Positions 25,756 through 35,468 are shown, counted from the first letter of the stretch. The stretch: DNA of 64,000 nucleotides from Planococcus sp. PAMC 21323 (GCF_000785555.1 NZ_CP009129.1:1550001-1614000), one strand, 5' to 3'. Made by a program: numbers and translations. The notes: generated from the sequence alone by a model not told the origin.

Positions 25756-27228
25756 TTATTTTTTTGTGTCGTTAACAAATGGACCATATTCGCTCTGTCC
25801 ATGTTGAACAGATAACCATTTCAAAGTCGTAAATTCTTCTAATACCCATTCTCCATTAAAGCGACCTAAACCAGAATCTTTTTCGCCACCAAATGGCATA
25901 TGCGCCTCATCATTTACTGGTTGATCGTTAACGTGAATCATACCTGTATGAATTTGATGCGCTATATTAGTGCCGCGCTCAATATTCGTTGAATGTACAG
26001 CGCCACTTAAGCCAAATGGGTAAGCATTTGCCATTTCAATTACTTCTTCATCGTTATCAAATGGAATTAATATTGCGACAGGTCCAAAAATTTCGTTTTC
26101 AGCAAGAGGCATATCGTTTGTTACACCTGTTAACACAGTAGGTTCTAAAACGTTCCCATCAGCCTTGCCTCCAAGACGTATTCTTGCACCTTGTTCGACA
26201 CTTGCATCGATGTCTTTAAGGATTCGATCTACTTGATCACGGTTGATCAATGGACCGACTTGCGTACCTTCTTCAGTAGGATTGCCAAACTTTAGTTTTC
26301 CAGCGCGAGTAATAAATTGTTCTGCGAATTCTTCGTACAATTTACGATGTACAAATATACGATTGATAGACATACAAATTTGACCTTGGTGGTAGAATTT
26401 ACCGAACAACGCAGAATCTACAGCCTGATCGACATTCGCATCATCCAAAACGATAAAGTTATTATTGCCACCCAGCTCTAACGCAGTTTTCTTTAATGCA
26501 CCACCAGCTAGCTCTCCGATATGTTTCCCAACAGGGGTTGAACCTGTAAAAGAAATTAAACGAGGAATCGGGTGTGTAACAATGTCGTCTCCAATTTCAG
26601 AGCCACGACCCACTACTACGTTTAATAAACCTTTAGGCAATCCTGCTGCTTCAAAAATACTGGCGAATAACAATCCACCTGTCACAGGTGTGTCGGTTGC
26701 CGGTTTAATAACAACTGCATTCCCAGTTGCGATCGCAGGTGCAATCGAACGAATCGCCAAATGAAAAGGAAAGTTCCACGGACTAATGATCCCGATAACA
26801 CCAATCGAATTGCGATACACACGATTTTCTTTACCAGCTTGTCGTGAAGGAAGAATTTTGCCTTCCATTCGGAAAGGGAAAGTAGTTGCTTCTTTTAGAA
26901 TGTTAACCGACACTCCAAATTCAGCTGTTGCTTTAAACACCGTACTCCCTGCTTCTTTTACAAGCCAGTCGATAATAAACTCTTTGTTTTCTAGCATGAC
27001 TTGCAATACATTTTCCATAACTTCCTGTTTCTTTTGAGGCAATTCTTTAGACCATGCCACTTGGGCTTTTGCAGCAGCTTTATAAGCTTTATCTAAATCA
27101 GTTTTATCAGCAGCTTGAGTGGTGACTAGTTCTTCACCCGAAAATGGATTTGTGTTTTTCATCTGACTGTCGCTAGACCCTAAAATCCATTCACCATCTA
27201 TAAATATCTTCGAATAATCGGTTTTCAT
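25756..27228 (-). CDS. NAD(P)-dependent aldehyde dehydrogenase
   Basis: A 490-residue aldehyde dehydrogenase superfamily member. Seen are ISPWNFPFHLAIRSIAPA (about 150), the cofactor-binding FTGSTPVGKHIGE (about 230), catalytic glutamate in ALELGGNNNFIV (about 253), catalytic cysteine in HQGQICMSINR (about 287) and EIFGPVAILIPF (about 385). It resembles benzaldehyde/vanillin-type dehydrogenases such as YfmT, but substrate is not fixed. It lies 24 bases after an SDR gene and both are divergent from a TetR regulator, which suggests an inducible aldehyde-detoxifying or catabolic operon. Confidence 0.9.
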   Translation of the reverse strand: MKTDYSKIFIDGEWILGSSDSQMKNTNPFSGEELVTTQAADKTDLDKAYKAAAKAQVAWSKELPQKKQEVMENVLQVMLENKEFIIDWLVKEAGSTVFKATAEFGVSVNILKEATTFPFRMEGKILPSRQAGKENRVYRNSIGVIGIISPWNFPFHLAIRSIAPAIATGNAVVIKPATDTPVTGGLLFASIFEAAGLPKGLLNVVVGRGSEIGDDIVTHPIPRLISFTGSTPVGKHIGELAGGALKKTALELGGNNNFIVLDDANVDQAVDSALFGKFYHQGQICMSINRIFVHRKLYEEFAEQFITRAGKLKFGNPTEEGTQVGPLINRDQVDRILKDIDASVEQGARIRLGGKADGNVLEPTVLTGVTNDMPLAENEIFGPVAILIPFDNDEEVIEMANAYPFGLSGAVHSTNIERGTNIAHQIHTGMIHVNDQPVNDEAHMPFGGEKDSGLGRFNGEWVLEEFTTLKWLSVQHGQSEYGPFVNDTKK

Positions 27229-27251
27229 CTTATCGACTCCATTCTTTTATT

Positions 27252-27983
27252 TTACGGCTGTTGTCTAGGACGAATTAATATTTCATTAACGTCTACATGC
27301 GTTGGTTGTTCGACAGCATAAGCGATAGCGTTTGCTATGTCTTGCGCTTTCAGCATCTTCATCTGTGGACCTTCACTAAATGCAGTTAAAATATCTTCAT
27401 CCGTAATTGTACTTGCAAGCTCAGTCTCAACTGCTCCTGGTGAAACGATTGTTACACGAATCTCATGTGAAGGATTAATTTCTTGACGCAAACCTTCTGA
27501 GATAGCCCGGACTGCAAATTTGGTTCCGCTATAAACAGCACTTCCTTTTGTTACTCCGTGACCTGCTACAGAAGAAACATTTAATATATGACCATGTTTT
27601 TGTCTTTCCATAACCGGTAAAGCTGCAGCGATTCCGTACAATACACCCTTAATATTAACGTCTACCATACGATCCCACTCATCGACTTTTAATTTATTCA
27701 TCATCGATAACGGCATTAGTCCAGCATTGTTTACTAAAACATCAATTGTGCCTGTTTTCTTTAATCCAGCTTCAACTAATGAATTCATATCTTCTCGGGA
27801 TGTGACATCAGTTACTTTATACTCTGCTGACCCTCCAGCAGTTTCGATTTCTTTTTTTAGTTCCACTAAACGTTCTTCACGTCTTGCAGCTAGCATTACA
27901 TGGTAACCTCTTGCTGCTAACTCTTTAGCAGTTGCTTGGCCGATCCCGCTACTAGCTCCAGTAATAATTGCTGTTTTTGTCAT
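27252..27983 (-). CDS. SDR-family oxidoreductase
   Basis: A 243-residue classical short-chain dehydrogenase: TGASSGIGQA near residue 9, NNAG near 84, ILNVSSVAGHG with the catalytic serine near 135, YSGTK near 150 and SPGAVETEL near 180. NADP preference is suggested by ARREERL after the second strand. ATG at 27983 follows GGAGTG; the frame remains open upstream. First gene of the operon with the aldehyde dehydrogenase and divergent from the TetR regulator, so alcohol-to-aldehyde-to-acid conversion is a reasonable inference. Confidence 0.88.
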   Translation of the reverse strand: MTKTAIITGASSGIGQATAKELAARGYHVMLAARREERLVELKKEIETAGGSAEYKVTDVTSREDMNSLVEAGLKKTGTIDVLVNNAGLMPLSMMNKLKVDEWDRMVDVNIKGVLYGIAAALPVMERQKHGHILNVSSVAGHGVTKGSAVYSGTKFAVRAISEGLRQEINPSHEIRVTIVSPGAVETELASTITDEDILTAFSEGPQMKMLKAQDIANAIAYAVEQPTHVDVNEILIRPRQQP

Positions 27984-28137
27984 GCAAGATTCACTCCATT
28001 TCATCTATTAAATAGAAGGTATTTGATACATCTTAATTGTTTACCCATAGAAAGCATCAATTTAAACAAATCAGTGAATTTATACATCTTTACTTGTTTT
28101 TCTTGTGTTATAATTTTCACAAGATGGGGGTGTTTAT

Positions 28138-28827
28138 ATGCGGAAAATTTCACCTGAAGAACGACAAATTATGCGCCGCTCTTACGCTGAGAAAATTATG
28201 GAAACTGTTCGTACCGAAGGTTTTATCTCATTGACTATTCAAGATCTGGCACATTTAATGGGCATTAGTCGGGCATCTTTATATAATTTTTTCGCATCTA
28301 AAGAAGACCTAATCCAAGAAGTAATTGAAATTTATATAGATTATTTAACACGATCTAATCAATTTATAAACAATCCTCGATACCCGTATATTCGTCGTCT
28401 CCCTGCCGTCTTTGAACAAGCCGTTTTTTCCACAGTATATGCATCTGAAATTTATTTAAATGAATTAAAGTCAGAATGCCCAGAATACTACAAGCGTCAA
28501 ATACAAGTGGCTGATGAACGACTATTAATACTTCATAGATTTTATAAGAATGGAATTAGCGATGGTGACTTTAATCCACTAAATCCCTCACTAGTTATCC
28601 AACAAGATGAGGCTGCTTTGCATAAAATTTTAAATTCATCGTTTTTATTCGACAATGATTTATCGCTTGAAGATTGCATGTATAGTTATTACGAAATGAT
28701 GAAACACCGGAGTTTCTCACATAATACGTTAAAACCTGGAAAAGATCCGCATATTGAAAAAGCTGTGCGAGTTATTATTAATCAACTAGGTAAAAACACG
28801 AATATTGCTTCGCGTACACTTAATTGA
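28138..28827 (+). CDS. TetR/AcrR-family transcriptional regulator
   Basis: A 229-residue regulator. The N-terminal helix-turn-helix is SLTIQDLAHLMGISRASLYN followed by FFASKEDLIQEVIE, a clear TetR signature at residues 30-60; the C-terminal ligand domain is not assignable. It is divergent from the SDR/aldehyde dehydrogenase operon across a 154-bp gap and is the natural candidate to repress it. ATG follows GATGGGGG. Confidence 0.9.
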   Translation: MRKISPEERQIMRRSYAEKIMETVRTEGFISLTIQDLAHLMGISRASLYNFFASKEDLIQEVIEIYIDYLTRSNQFINNPRYPYIRRLPAVFEQAVFSTVYASEIYLNELKSECPEYYKRQIQVADERLLILHRFYKNGISDGDFNPLNPSLVIQQDEAALHKILNSSFLFDNDLSLEDCMYSYYEMMKHRSFSHNTLKPGKDPHIEKAVRVIINQLGKNTNIASRTLN

Positions 28828-29006
28828 AGAGTTTTATACCTTTTTAACTTATAGCAACGTTTTCATTAAATTTAAGTATTATAGTTTGGATTATTTAGCA
28901 TATGGGAATAGAATTAAAAAGTTAAAACTACTATAAAATAATTGTTCAATAATTCTGACAAAAATATTATAATGTAGTATAACTACTTAAAAAGGAGATG
29001 GCCAAT

Positions 29007-29204
29007 ATGAATCTAGATTCAATTAGAGGCTCGAGCATGATTGTGAAAATGGCGCGTGCATTAATGGAGGACGGTTGGTTGTTTACTCCAAATGAATTCG
29101 ACGTCATTATTAAAGCGGAACATAAAGAAACAGGCGAAGCCATCTCTTTCAACTCAATTGGCAATTTAAAAAGATGGATGTACGAAAAAGCATTAAGTTA
29201 TTAA
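29007..29204 (+). CDS. Small protein of unknown function, 65 aa
   Basis: A soluble 65-residue protein with helix-turn-helix-sized predicted helices, WLFTPNEFDVIIKAEHKETG in the middle and NSIGNLKRWMYEKALSY at the end. The start is ATG 29007, ten bases after AAAGGAG; the upstream in-frame ATG at 28998 overlaps the ribosome binding site. A possible promoter, CTGACA (28956-28961), 16 bp, TATAAC (28978-28983), lies just upstream, and a terminator follows, so it is a complete single-gene unit. Family not recognised. Confidence 0.7.
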   Translation: MNLDSIRGSSMIVKMARALMEDGWLFTPNEFDVIIKAEHKETGEAISFNSIGNLKRWMYEKALSY

Positions 29205-29217
29205 GTTGTTTCTCATA

Positions 29218-29253
29218 AAAAACCTCGTTGCCTAATTGGCAGCGAGGTTTTTA
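29218..29253. terminator. Terminator after the 65-aa protein gene
   Basis: AAAACCTCGTTGCC and GGCAGCGAGGTTTT form a strong stem around TAATT; T runs on both strands, so it may also serve the minus-strand microprotein gene. Confidence 0.85.
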
Positions 29254-29259
29254 ACTCTT

Positions 29260-29376
29260 TTATAAAATTTTAGATTTCTTGCATAACTCTGCGTTAATGC
29301 CTTGTTTTTTTAGATTTTCAACAATTTGACTAGCTGATTGGATTTTTTGGATTGTACAACATAAGGTTCCACTCAT
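29260..29376 (-). CDS. Cysteine-containing 38-aa microprotein
   Basis: A short gene with a strong ribosome binding site, GGAGG (29386-29390), nine bases before ATG. The product is 38 residues, starts MSGTLCCTIQKIQSAS and ends NAELCKKSKIL, with a vicinal cysteine pair and a third cysteine near the C-terminus. It stops just before the shared terminator at 29218-29253. The three cysteines could bind metal or form a redox site, but that is speculation. No family recognised. Confidence 0.6.
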   Translation of the reverse strand: MSGTLCCTIQKIQSASQIVENLKKQGINAELCKKSKIL

Positions 29377-29763
29377 CTTCATCATCCTCCAAAATCTTTT
29401 ATAGCTTCAGTATACAAAGTAAATGTGAACAAACTATTACCAAATAAAATAAAGAAAAAGAAATTTAGAATAAATTGATACAAGATCACATCTCTGAAAA
29501 AAACAGCTTAAGCGTTTCAAAATTTCGCAAGATCATAACGTTACACGAATATCATACCGGTTATTTAACACATAAATTTAAGTTTCAGCGATTTGCATTT
29601 ATAAAACTTTAATTAGCTTACTTTTTAGGAAGTTACACTATATTAAGTATCTTGTAACTAAAATAATAGCATATTTTTATTATAATATGTAATTATTATT
29701 TGAATAATCAATTTATTTTTAGATAATAAATTTAGATTGTATGTCTTCATTGCTAAAAGAGCT
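29377..29763. other. 387-bp AT-rich intergenic region
   Basis: Strongly AT-rich, with no open frame that has a ribosome binding site and no RNA I recognise. It contains the promoter region of the 38-residue microprotein at its left end and the tail of the DUF1648 transcript at its right end. Confidence 0.5.
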
Positions 29764-30255
29764 TTATGCTCTCAACATTCGTACAATGAAGAAAACAATC
29801 GTACCCATCATTACAATTAACAATACAGGGTCAAAAGCTACCCCCAATCCTTCTGAAGTTCCATTAGCAACATGCACGCTTTGTACTATTAAAAAGCTAA
29901 ACAATAAGACAACCTCATTTTTCAACACATTTACCATCATTCTTCCATTTTTATACTGTTGCTCTTTATTTTCCTCAGTAAGATTCATATAATTATAGAG
30001 ATGTGGATATTTTTCAAGTATTGACATGCCTATCCATATGATTGTTCCTATCAATGGCAAAAGAAATAGTTCTGCTTTAAAGCCTAAGCGATCGACTTTC
30101 CCCATCTCGTTATAATGAATTGGTACTTTTTCAGGCATTGTATTCCACTGGATAAATAAAAATAAGACTGTAAAAATAAAAGTCAATAATGTGATCACAT
30201 CCAGAAACCTTTCTGAAAATGTGCATGTATTGTTAGTTTCCGTTTTTTTATTCAC
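29764..30255 (-). CDS. DUF1648 domain-containing membrane protein
   Basis: A 163-residue membrane protein with helices near 18-38, 68-85, 112-128 and 140-160. The DUF1648 signature WNTMPEKVPIHYNEMGKVDR lies at about 42-61. Related proteins include SdpI-like immunity proteins, but the C-terminal SdpI part is not present here. GTG start after GAGGAGG. Monocistronic, with no toxin-like neighbour seen. Confidence 0.8.
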   Translation of the reverse strand: MNKKTETNNTCTFSERFLDVITLLTFIFTVLFLFIQWNTMPEKVPIHYNEMGKVDRLGFKAELFLLPLIGTIIWIGMSILEKYPHLYNYMNLTEENKEQQYKNGRMMVNVLKNEVVLLFSFLIVQSVHVANGTSEGLGVAFDPVLLIVMMGTIVFFIVRMLRA

Positions 30256-30392
30256 TAGTATGTTCCTCCTCTAAAATTTCTATTTGCAAAAGATGAATGG
30301 ATTAGAAAACACGTAATTTCCACACTCATCCATGTCAGTAAGATATTTTACATTTTTTGAACTTCCACCCTCTTCTTCCATTTGATTTGTAC

Positions 30393-30443
30393 TATAATAA
30401 GATGGAAGTAAAGGTGTTCGCAACACCTAAAGGAGGTTCTTCC
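30393..30443 (+). promoter_or_regulatory. 5'-end hairpin spanning the ribosome binding site
   Basis: A TATAAT -10 box (30393-30398) would place the transcript start near 30404. The leader then folds as GGAAG (30404-30408) with CTTCC (30439-30443), enclosing the perfect hairpin AGGTGTT(CGC)AACACCT (30412-30428) and the AGGAGG of the GIY-YIG gene. It may stabilise the message or tune translation. Confidence 0.4.
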
Positions 30444-30444
30444 A

Positions 30445-31131
30445 ATGTTCAATAAAATTCTCAGTAAATTTATCATATCCTCAAAGGTACATTCCACTAA
30501 ATCTTCAGTTGAAAAAGTAGATAAAGAAACAATCTTTATATTCGAGCCAAACCTTCAAGAATTAAATCAAATTATACAACTTCCTACACTTACTGGAAAA
30601 GCACCTGGATATGTTTATTTTGTGCAGGAATACATGACCGGTTCCTTTAAAATCGGCAAAACTAAACACATCGATAGACGAATGAATGTTTTTAACGTCA
30701 AACTTCCATTTGAAAACAAATTAATTTTCCTTATAAAAGCTGCTGACCATCATCAAACAGAAATCGCTTTTCATGAATATTTTTCAGGAAAACGACTTGA
30801 GGGAGAATGGTTTAACTTAACTAGAGATGATGTTTCTTGGATAAAAAATGGGCGATATACAGATAAAATCCAAAAAACCATAAGTCCACCTATAGAAGTA
30901 ACAAAACAACTAACTGCTAACAAAGCAAAGTCAGAAGATAAACCGTTAACATTAAAGCAAATAGAATTTGCTAAAACTTTGTTTGTTAAACTTGAGCAAG
31001 AATACGAACTTAATGTTGCTTATGTAAACTGGACGCAAAAAGACTTGAGTCGCTTAAGTGGCTATTTCCGATTCAAAAACAAGAGTGCGTTAAATAATTT
31101 GGTTGAAAGTGGTGTATTATGTAAGAAATAA
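30445..31131 (+). CDS. GIY-YIG nuclease-fold protein (T5orf172/MUG113-like)
   Basis: A 228-residue protein. A GIY-YIG-type domain of the T5orf172/MUG113 subgroup occupies about residues 50-135: GYVYFVQEYMTGSFKIGKT, then DRRMNVFNVKLPF and TEIAFHEYFSGKRLEGEWFNL. The C-terminal part (LTLKQIEFAKTLFVKLEQEY) is helical and not assigned. Such domains occur in phage and mobile-element proteins and in some nucleases; activity here is not shown. ATG follows AAAGGAGG. A single-gene unit. Confidence 0.78.
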   Translation: MFNKILSKFIISSKVHSTKSSVEKVDKETIFIFEPNLQELNQIIQLPTLTGKAPGYVYFVQEYMTGSFKIGKTKHIDRRMNVFNVKLPFENKLIFLIKAADHHQTEIAFHEYFSGKRLEGEWFNLTRDDVSWIKNGRYTDKIQKTISPPIEVTKQLTANKAKSEDKPLTLKQIEFAKTLFVKLEQEYELNVAYVNWTQKDLSRLSGYFRFKNKSALNNLVESGVLCKK

Positions 31132-31293
31132 AATTCAAGATGTAGTTTATCAGCTTTTTTACAAATCTGAATGTACGCATGATTCACTTTTACTACTACC
31201 ATCGTAGAGTAAGAAGCTTTTTTTCGTTATACTGATTTATAGATATCATAAATTCGATTTTAGTCTGTACAGATCGTTTTAAGGAGCTGCTTT

Positions 31294-32526
31294 ATGGAAG
31301 ATAGATCTCATAAAAACCCTTTTAAAAAACCATTTTCTGATTTAAAAGAACTCGTTGACAGCATTCAAGAGCATTTAGAACGTCCTGCTACAATTGAAGA
31401 TACGAATCACCGTTTGACTGCTTATAGTTCTCATGGAACAGACGCCGATCCTGCTAGAATAGGCACCATCATATCACAACGGGTACCTGAAAATGTAATT
31501 AATCGGCTATGGAAAAAAGGCATTATTCCAAAATTAATACAATCAGAAGCCGCCGTGCGTATTCCACATATTGAAGATATCGGTCTTCGTGATCGTGTGG
31601 CAATAGCTATCCGAAGAAACAAAGAAATTTTAGGTTATATATGGGTAATTGAGGGATCCAAGAAATTAACTGATTTTCAACTAGAGCTTTTAAAAGAAGC
31701 CGCTATTGTAGCCACACCGCTAATGGCTAAGCTCCAACAAAATAGAAAGCGAAAAGAAGAAAATTATCAAGATTTTCTATGGCAACTCTTGACAGATCAA
31801 TTTAAAAACCGCGAAGAAATTCATGAACAAATTAATGAACTTCAACTTAAAATTCCACCTGTTTTTAACGTTCTTGTGTTTTATTTTGAACAAGATATTT
31901 CTCAAGAAATGGAAGAACAAATTTCTTATTTAATTACGACAAGCCAGAAAATCACCAATCATTTTCTCGTAGTGATGGATAATGAATTGATTTTAATCGC
32001 CTCACCTCACCCATCGCAATCAGATGATACGGCTTTTGATGGATTTATTTCCTATTTTACTTCTGAAATCGACAACCGCTTTTCAATATTAGGGGTTAGA
32101 GGAAGTTCAGGTACAGAGTATCGCGATATTAGCAAAGCTAAAAAGAGTTACCAAGAAGCACAAAAAGTATTAGAGCTCAAAAAGAATTTTTCGGAAGAAC
32201 TAATAAATGTATTTCACTACGGTAAGTTAGGCGCATTTTTATTTCTAGATCTTTTCCAACAAGCAATGCCTAATGAACACCCGGCGATCAGCAAAATAGA
32301 AGCTTATGACAAACTGCACAATTCTAATTTTCTAATGACGCTTGAAGTTTTTATTCAACAAGATAGCAATATGAATGCTGCAGCAAAGAAGTTATTCGTT
32401 CATACCAATACTTTGCATTATAGAATAAAACGTATTGCTGAAATTGGCAATGTTGATTTGACCAATACTCATGAAAAAATAGGGATTTACCTAAGTTTGA
32501 AAGCACGTAAACTAAACAATAAATAG
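31294..32526 (+). CDS. PucR-family activator of alanine dehydrogenase (AdeR-like)
   Basis: A 410-residue PucR/CdaR-type regulator. A central GGDEF-like/GAF-type sensing region precedes the C-terminal HTH_30 domain with NMNAAAKKLFVHTNTLHYRI (about residues 360-380) and LSLKARKL at the end. In Bacillus subtilis AdeR sits directly upstream of ald and activates it in response to alanine; the same order here, 120 bases apart, supports that role. AAGGAG precedes the ATG. Confidence 0.87.
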   Translation: MEDRSHKNPFKKPFSDLKELVDSIQEHLERPATIEDTNHRLTAYSSHGTDADPARIGTIISQRVPENVINRLWKKGIIPKLIQSEAAVRIPHIEDIGLRDRVAIAIRRNKEILGYIWVIEGSKKLTDFQLELLKEAAIVATPLMAKLQQNRKRKEENYQDFLWQLLTDQFKNREEIHEQINELQLKIPPVFNVLVFYFEQDISQEMEEQISYLITTSQKITNHFLVVMDNELILIASPHPSQSDDTAFDGFISYFTSEIDNRFSILGVRGSSGTEYRDISKAKKSYQEAQKVLELKKNFSEELINVFHYGKLGAFLFLDLFQQAMPNEHPAISKIEAYDKLHNSNFLMTLEVFIQQDSNMNAAAKKLFVHTNTLHYRIKRIAEIGNVDLTNTHEKIGIYLSLKARKLNNK

Positions 32527-32646
32527 CCTTTTGTGAAATTTCACAAAAGGAATGCCTTATATTTTTTATTCTACCCAATGTACTAGAGTAGGCTTTCCGT
32601 TATACTTATGGATATCTTCACCATTCGGATTAAGGGGGAAACATCA

Positions 32647-33777
32647 ATGATTATTGGAATTCCAAAAGAAGTTAAAAATAACGAGAACCGTGTGGCTATT
32701 ACGCCAGCCGGTGTAGATGCTTTAGTTAGAGCAGGTCATCAAGTTATCATTGAAACAGAGGCTGGACTAGGATCTAGTTTTACAGACGCTGATTATATAA
32801 CTACAGGTGCTAAAATTGTCGAAACAGCTGCTGAAGCATGGGCTGCTGAAATGGTTATGAAAGTAAAAGAACCTATTTCTTCTGAATATCAATATTTCCG
32901 CCAAGATTTATTATTGTTCACGTACTTGCACCTTGCAGCTGAACCTGCATTGACACAAGCACTTGTTGATAATAAAGTAACGGCAATTGCGTATGAAACG
33001 GTTTCAGTTAATCGTACACTTCCATTACTAACACCTATGAGTGAAGTAGCTGGTAGAATGGCTTCACAAGTTGGGGCTCAGTTTCTTGAGAAAATTTATG
33101 GCGGTAAAGGTGTTCTTTTATCAGGTGTACCTGGTGTGCAGCGTGGAAAAGTTACAATTATTGGTGGTGGAGTTGCAGGAACCAACGCAGCGAAAATGGC
33201 TATCGGTCTTGGCGCACAAGTTACAATTATCGACTTGAGCCCGGAACGTCTTCGCCAACTAGATGATATTTTCGGGAATGATGTTACGACTTTGATTTCC
33301 AACCCTTTTAATATTGCTGAGGCTATTAAAGAATCTGATTTAGTTATCGGTGCAGTGCTAATTCCTGGTGCAAAAGCTCCTAAACTAGTAACGGAAGACA
33401 TGGTTAAAGCAATGAGCCCTGGCTCTGTCATTGTTGATATTGCCATCGATCAAGGTGGGATATTTGAAACGACCGATCGTATAACGACTCATGACAATCC
33501 GACTTACGTTAAACACGAAGTGGTTCATTACGCTGTCGCAAACATGCCTGGAGCTGTTCCGCGTACATCAACAATTGCGTTAACAAACGTTACTGTAGGT
33601 TATGCACTTCAAATGGCTAATAAAGGTGTTCATAAAGCAGTTGCAGAAAACCCAGCTTTAATGCTTGGTGTAAACACTGCTAATGGTTATGTAACTTATG
33701 AAGCTGTCGCGAAAGATCTTGGCTTTACATTTATCACTGCTGACGAAGCTCTTTCACAGTCAACCACATCAATTTAA
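32647..33777 (+). CDS. ald: Alanine dehydrogenase
   Basis: A 376-residue NAD-dependent L-alanine dehydrogenase, interconverting alanine and pyruvate plus ammonia. Typical features: [20 protein letters not shown] at the N-terminus with the pyruvate-binding arginine, KVKEP near residue 72, YLHLA near 93, the Rossmann motif [15 protein letters not shown] near 170 and [20 protein letters not shown] near 290. ATG at 32647 follows AAGGGGG; upstream open frame is not used. A terminator follows. Preceded by its probable activator. Confidence 0.96.
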   Translation: MIIGIPKEVKNNENRVAITPAGVDALVRAGHQVIIETEAGLGSSFTDADYITTGAKIVETAAEAWAAEMVMKVKEPISSEYQYFRQDLLLFTYLHLAAEPALTQALVDNKVTAIAYETVSVNRTLPLLTPMSEVAGRMASQVGAQFLEKIYGGKGVLLSGVPGVQRGKVTIIGGGVAGTNAAKMAIGLGAQVTIIDLSPERLRQLDDIFGNDVTTLISNPFNIAEAIKESDLVIGAVLIPGAKAPKLVTEDMVKAMSPGSVIVDIAIDQGGIFETTDRITTHDNPTYVKHEVVHYAVANMPGAVPRTSTIALTNVTVGYALQMANKGVHKAVAENPALMLGVNTANGYVTYEAVAKDLGFTFITADEALSQSTTSI

Positions 33778-33788
33778 TACAACTCTAG

Positions 33789-33826
33789 ACAGTCCGGCTC
33801 TTAAATGCAGCTGGGCTGTTTTTTTA
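33789..33826 (+). terminator. Intrinsic terminator after ald
   Basis: ACAGTCCGGCT and AGCTGGGCTGT pair imperfectly around CTTAAATGC, followed by TTTTTTT. Confidence 0.7.
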
Positions 33827-34111
33827 TTGCTGGATAATACCTTATTGCTGTACACCTAATTTAGCATGATCTATATTAAGAAAAGGTGATGACATTGAAA
33901 GTAAAAGTTTATGAAAACAACGAATATTTTGTATCTGGTATGACCTTAAAAGACTTAGCTGCAACCGAATATAATAATATGGCATTGCACGCTTGTGAAA
34001 ATACGGAGGCAGTTTTATCAAATCGAAAAAAATTAGCGGAATATCTAAACGTTTCACTTGATGACTTTGTTTGCACACAACAAACACATAGTGCTAACTT
34101 TAGACGTGTTA

Positions 34112-34119
34112 CAAAACAC
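34112..34119 (+). repeat. Target site duplication, left copy
   Basis: CAAAACAC directly before the left inverted repeat of the insertion sequence, repeated at 35461-35468 beyond the right end. Eight bases is the usual duplication for IS256-family elements. Confidence 0.93.
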
Positions 34120-35460
34120 GAGAGCGTCAAGAATTATGTGTAAATAAGTAAATCCTTTTCTTGTATGTATATCCATTAAGATTGCTTGAACATCTCAGCC
34201 AGCTCTGCACGGGCTTGATCGAATCCGATATGGCAACGGGTGGAGAATTTCTGGTTATAGATTTCAAATTGGGAAACCAAGAAGCGATCTAAGGAATCTT
34301 CGTTCGGAAATTGCTCCTTGCGTTTGCTGTATTTCTTTACGTTCTTGTTGAACGATTCGATCAGGTTCGTCGAATAGATGCTTCGCCAAATGGATTTTGG
34401 GAAACTGTAGAAGGTGAAAATATAGGGATTCGCTTCCAACGATTTCGTCACTTTGGGATAGGCCGTTTTCCATTTATCGACAAAGACTTTCAACGCTTTT
34501 TCACCCAGTTCCCGGTTCTCTGCCCGATAGACCGATTTGAAATCATCAAGAATTTCCTTGCGATTGGTGACGCGAACTTTGTGTCGGATACCACGCGACA
34601 GGTGGACGCAGCACGCCTGATATTGAGCATCGGGAAAGACCGAAAAGATGCGATCAGTGATGCCTTTCAAGCCGTCGGAGATAAACAAAAGCACCTCTTC
34701 GACACCGCGCTCTTTCAAGTCCAACAGGACTTCTTCCCAAACGAATGCGGATTCCGTAGGGGCCACTGTATAGGCCAACACTTCTTTTGAGCCGTCCTCT
34801 CGGATGCCAACAGTAATATAGACAGCTTCCTTCGAGACCGTGTCGCGCTTGAGAGAAATGTAAGTTGCATCGAGATAGACGCAAGCATAGCGCTGATCTA
34901 ATGGACGAGATTTAAACGCTTCGACCTGTTCGCTCATCACTTTCGTCATATTAGAAATGGTTTGTGGCGTGTAATGATGACCGTACATCTTCTCGATCAA
35001 ATCCGATATTTCGGACATCGTCACGCCTTTTTGGAACATATGAATAACGAAGGCTTCCAGCGTATCGTTTGAGCGCTTGTACGGAGCGACCGTCTGTTGG
35101 TTGAATTCGCCGTTCCGGTCCCGTGGCATCGAAAGCTCCAAATCCCCATACTCCGTATGGAGTGTCCGCGTGTAGACACCGTTGCGTGAGTTGCCGGAAT
35201 TGAAACCGATGCGGTCGTATTTTTCGTAATCCAGGAAAGCTGTAAGTTCTGTTTGGAGGAGCGTATTGACCGCCGTCTCCAGGTGCTTACGGAAAACTTC
35301 GGAGATGTCTTCTTTTTTTACTAGAGCTTGCATAATATCTGTTGTAAACTGAGTCATAGGGAAGGCCTCTTTTCTGTGAATTGGTTGTGGTGACTTAATT
35401 CTACAAGAAAAGGTCTTCCTTTTTCTATTTATTCATTTACACAAGATATTTTACGCTCTC
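34120..35460 (-). mobile_element. IS256-family insertion sequence, 1341 bp
   Basis: The ends are inverted repeats: GAGAGCGTCAAGAATTATGT at the left and, inverted, GAGAGCGTAAAATATCTTGT at the right, continuing with similar GTGTAAAT(A/G)A sequence. It holds one intact Mutator-type transposase gene and is flanked by CAAAACAC duplications. Its base composition is visibly richer in G and C than its neighbours, and its ends are intact, so it is a recent, probably mobile insertion. Confidence 0.95.
34176..35357 (-). CDS. IS256-family (Mutator-type) transposase
   Basis: A 393-residue DDE transposase. The catalytic aspartates are in YACVYLDATYISLK (about 168) and LLFISDGLKGI (about 233), and the glutamate in STNLIESFNKNVKKYSKRK (about 345). 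The helix with CCVHLSRGIRHKVR is typical of the family. Full-length and without frame damage. Its higher GC usage differs from the surrounding chromosome. It sits within its own inverted repeats and interrupts the laccase-domain gene in antisense orientation. Confidence 0.97.
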   Translation of the reverse strand: MTQFTTDIMQALVKKEDISEVFRKHLETAVNTLLQTELTAFLDYEKYDRIGFNSGNSRNGVYTRTLHTEYGDLELSMPRDRNGEFNQQTVAPYKRSNDTLEAFVIHMFQKGVTMSEISDLIEKMYGHHYTPQTISNMTKVMSEQVEAFKSRPLDQRYACVYLDATYISLKRDTVSKEAVYITVGIREDGSKEVLAYTVAPTESAFVWEEVLLDLKERGVEEVLLFISDGLKGITDRIFSVFPDAQYQACCVHLSRGIRHKVRVTNRKEILDDFKSVYRAENRELGEKALKVFVDKWKTAYPKVTKSLEANPYIFTFYSFPKSIWRSIYSTNLIESFNKNVKKYSKRKEQFPNEDSLDRFLVSQFEIYNQKFSTRCHIGFDQARAELAEMFKQS

Positions 35461-35468
35461 CAAAACAC
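35461..35468 (+). repeat. Target site duplication, right copy
   Basis: CAAAACAC after the right inverted repeat; identical to 34112-34119. Confidence 0.93.

Noticed and set aside
34311-34790. A 159-residue plus-strand open frame
   Set aside because: It lies wholly antisense to the intact IS256 transposase and reflects its higher GC content, with no ribosome binding site.
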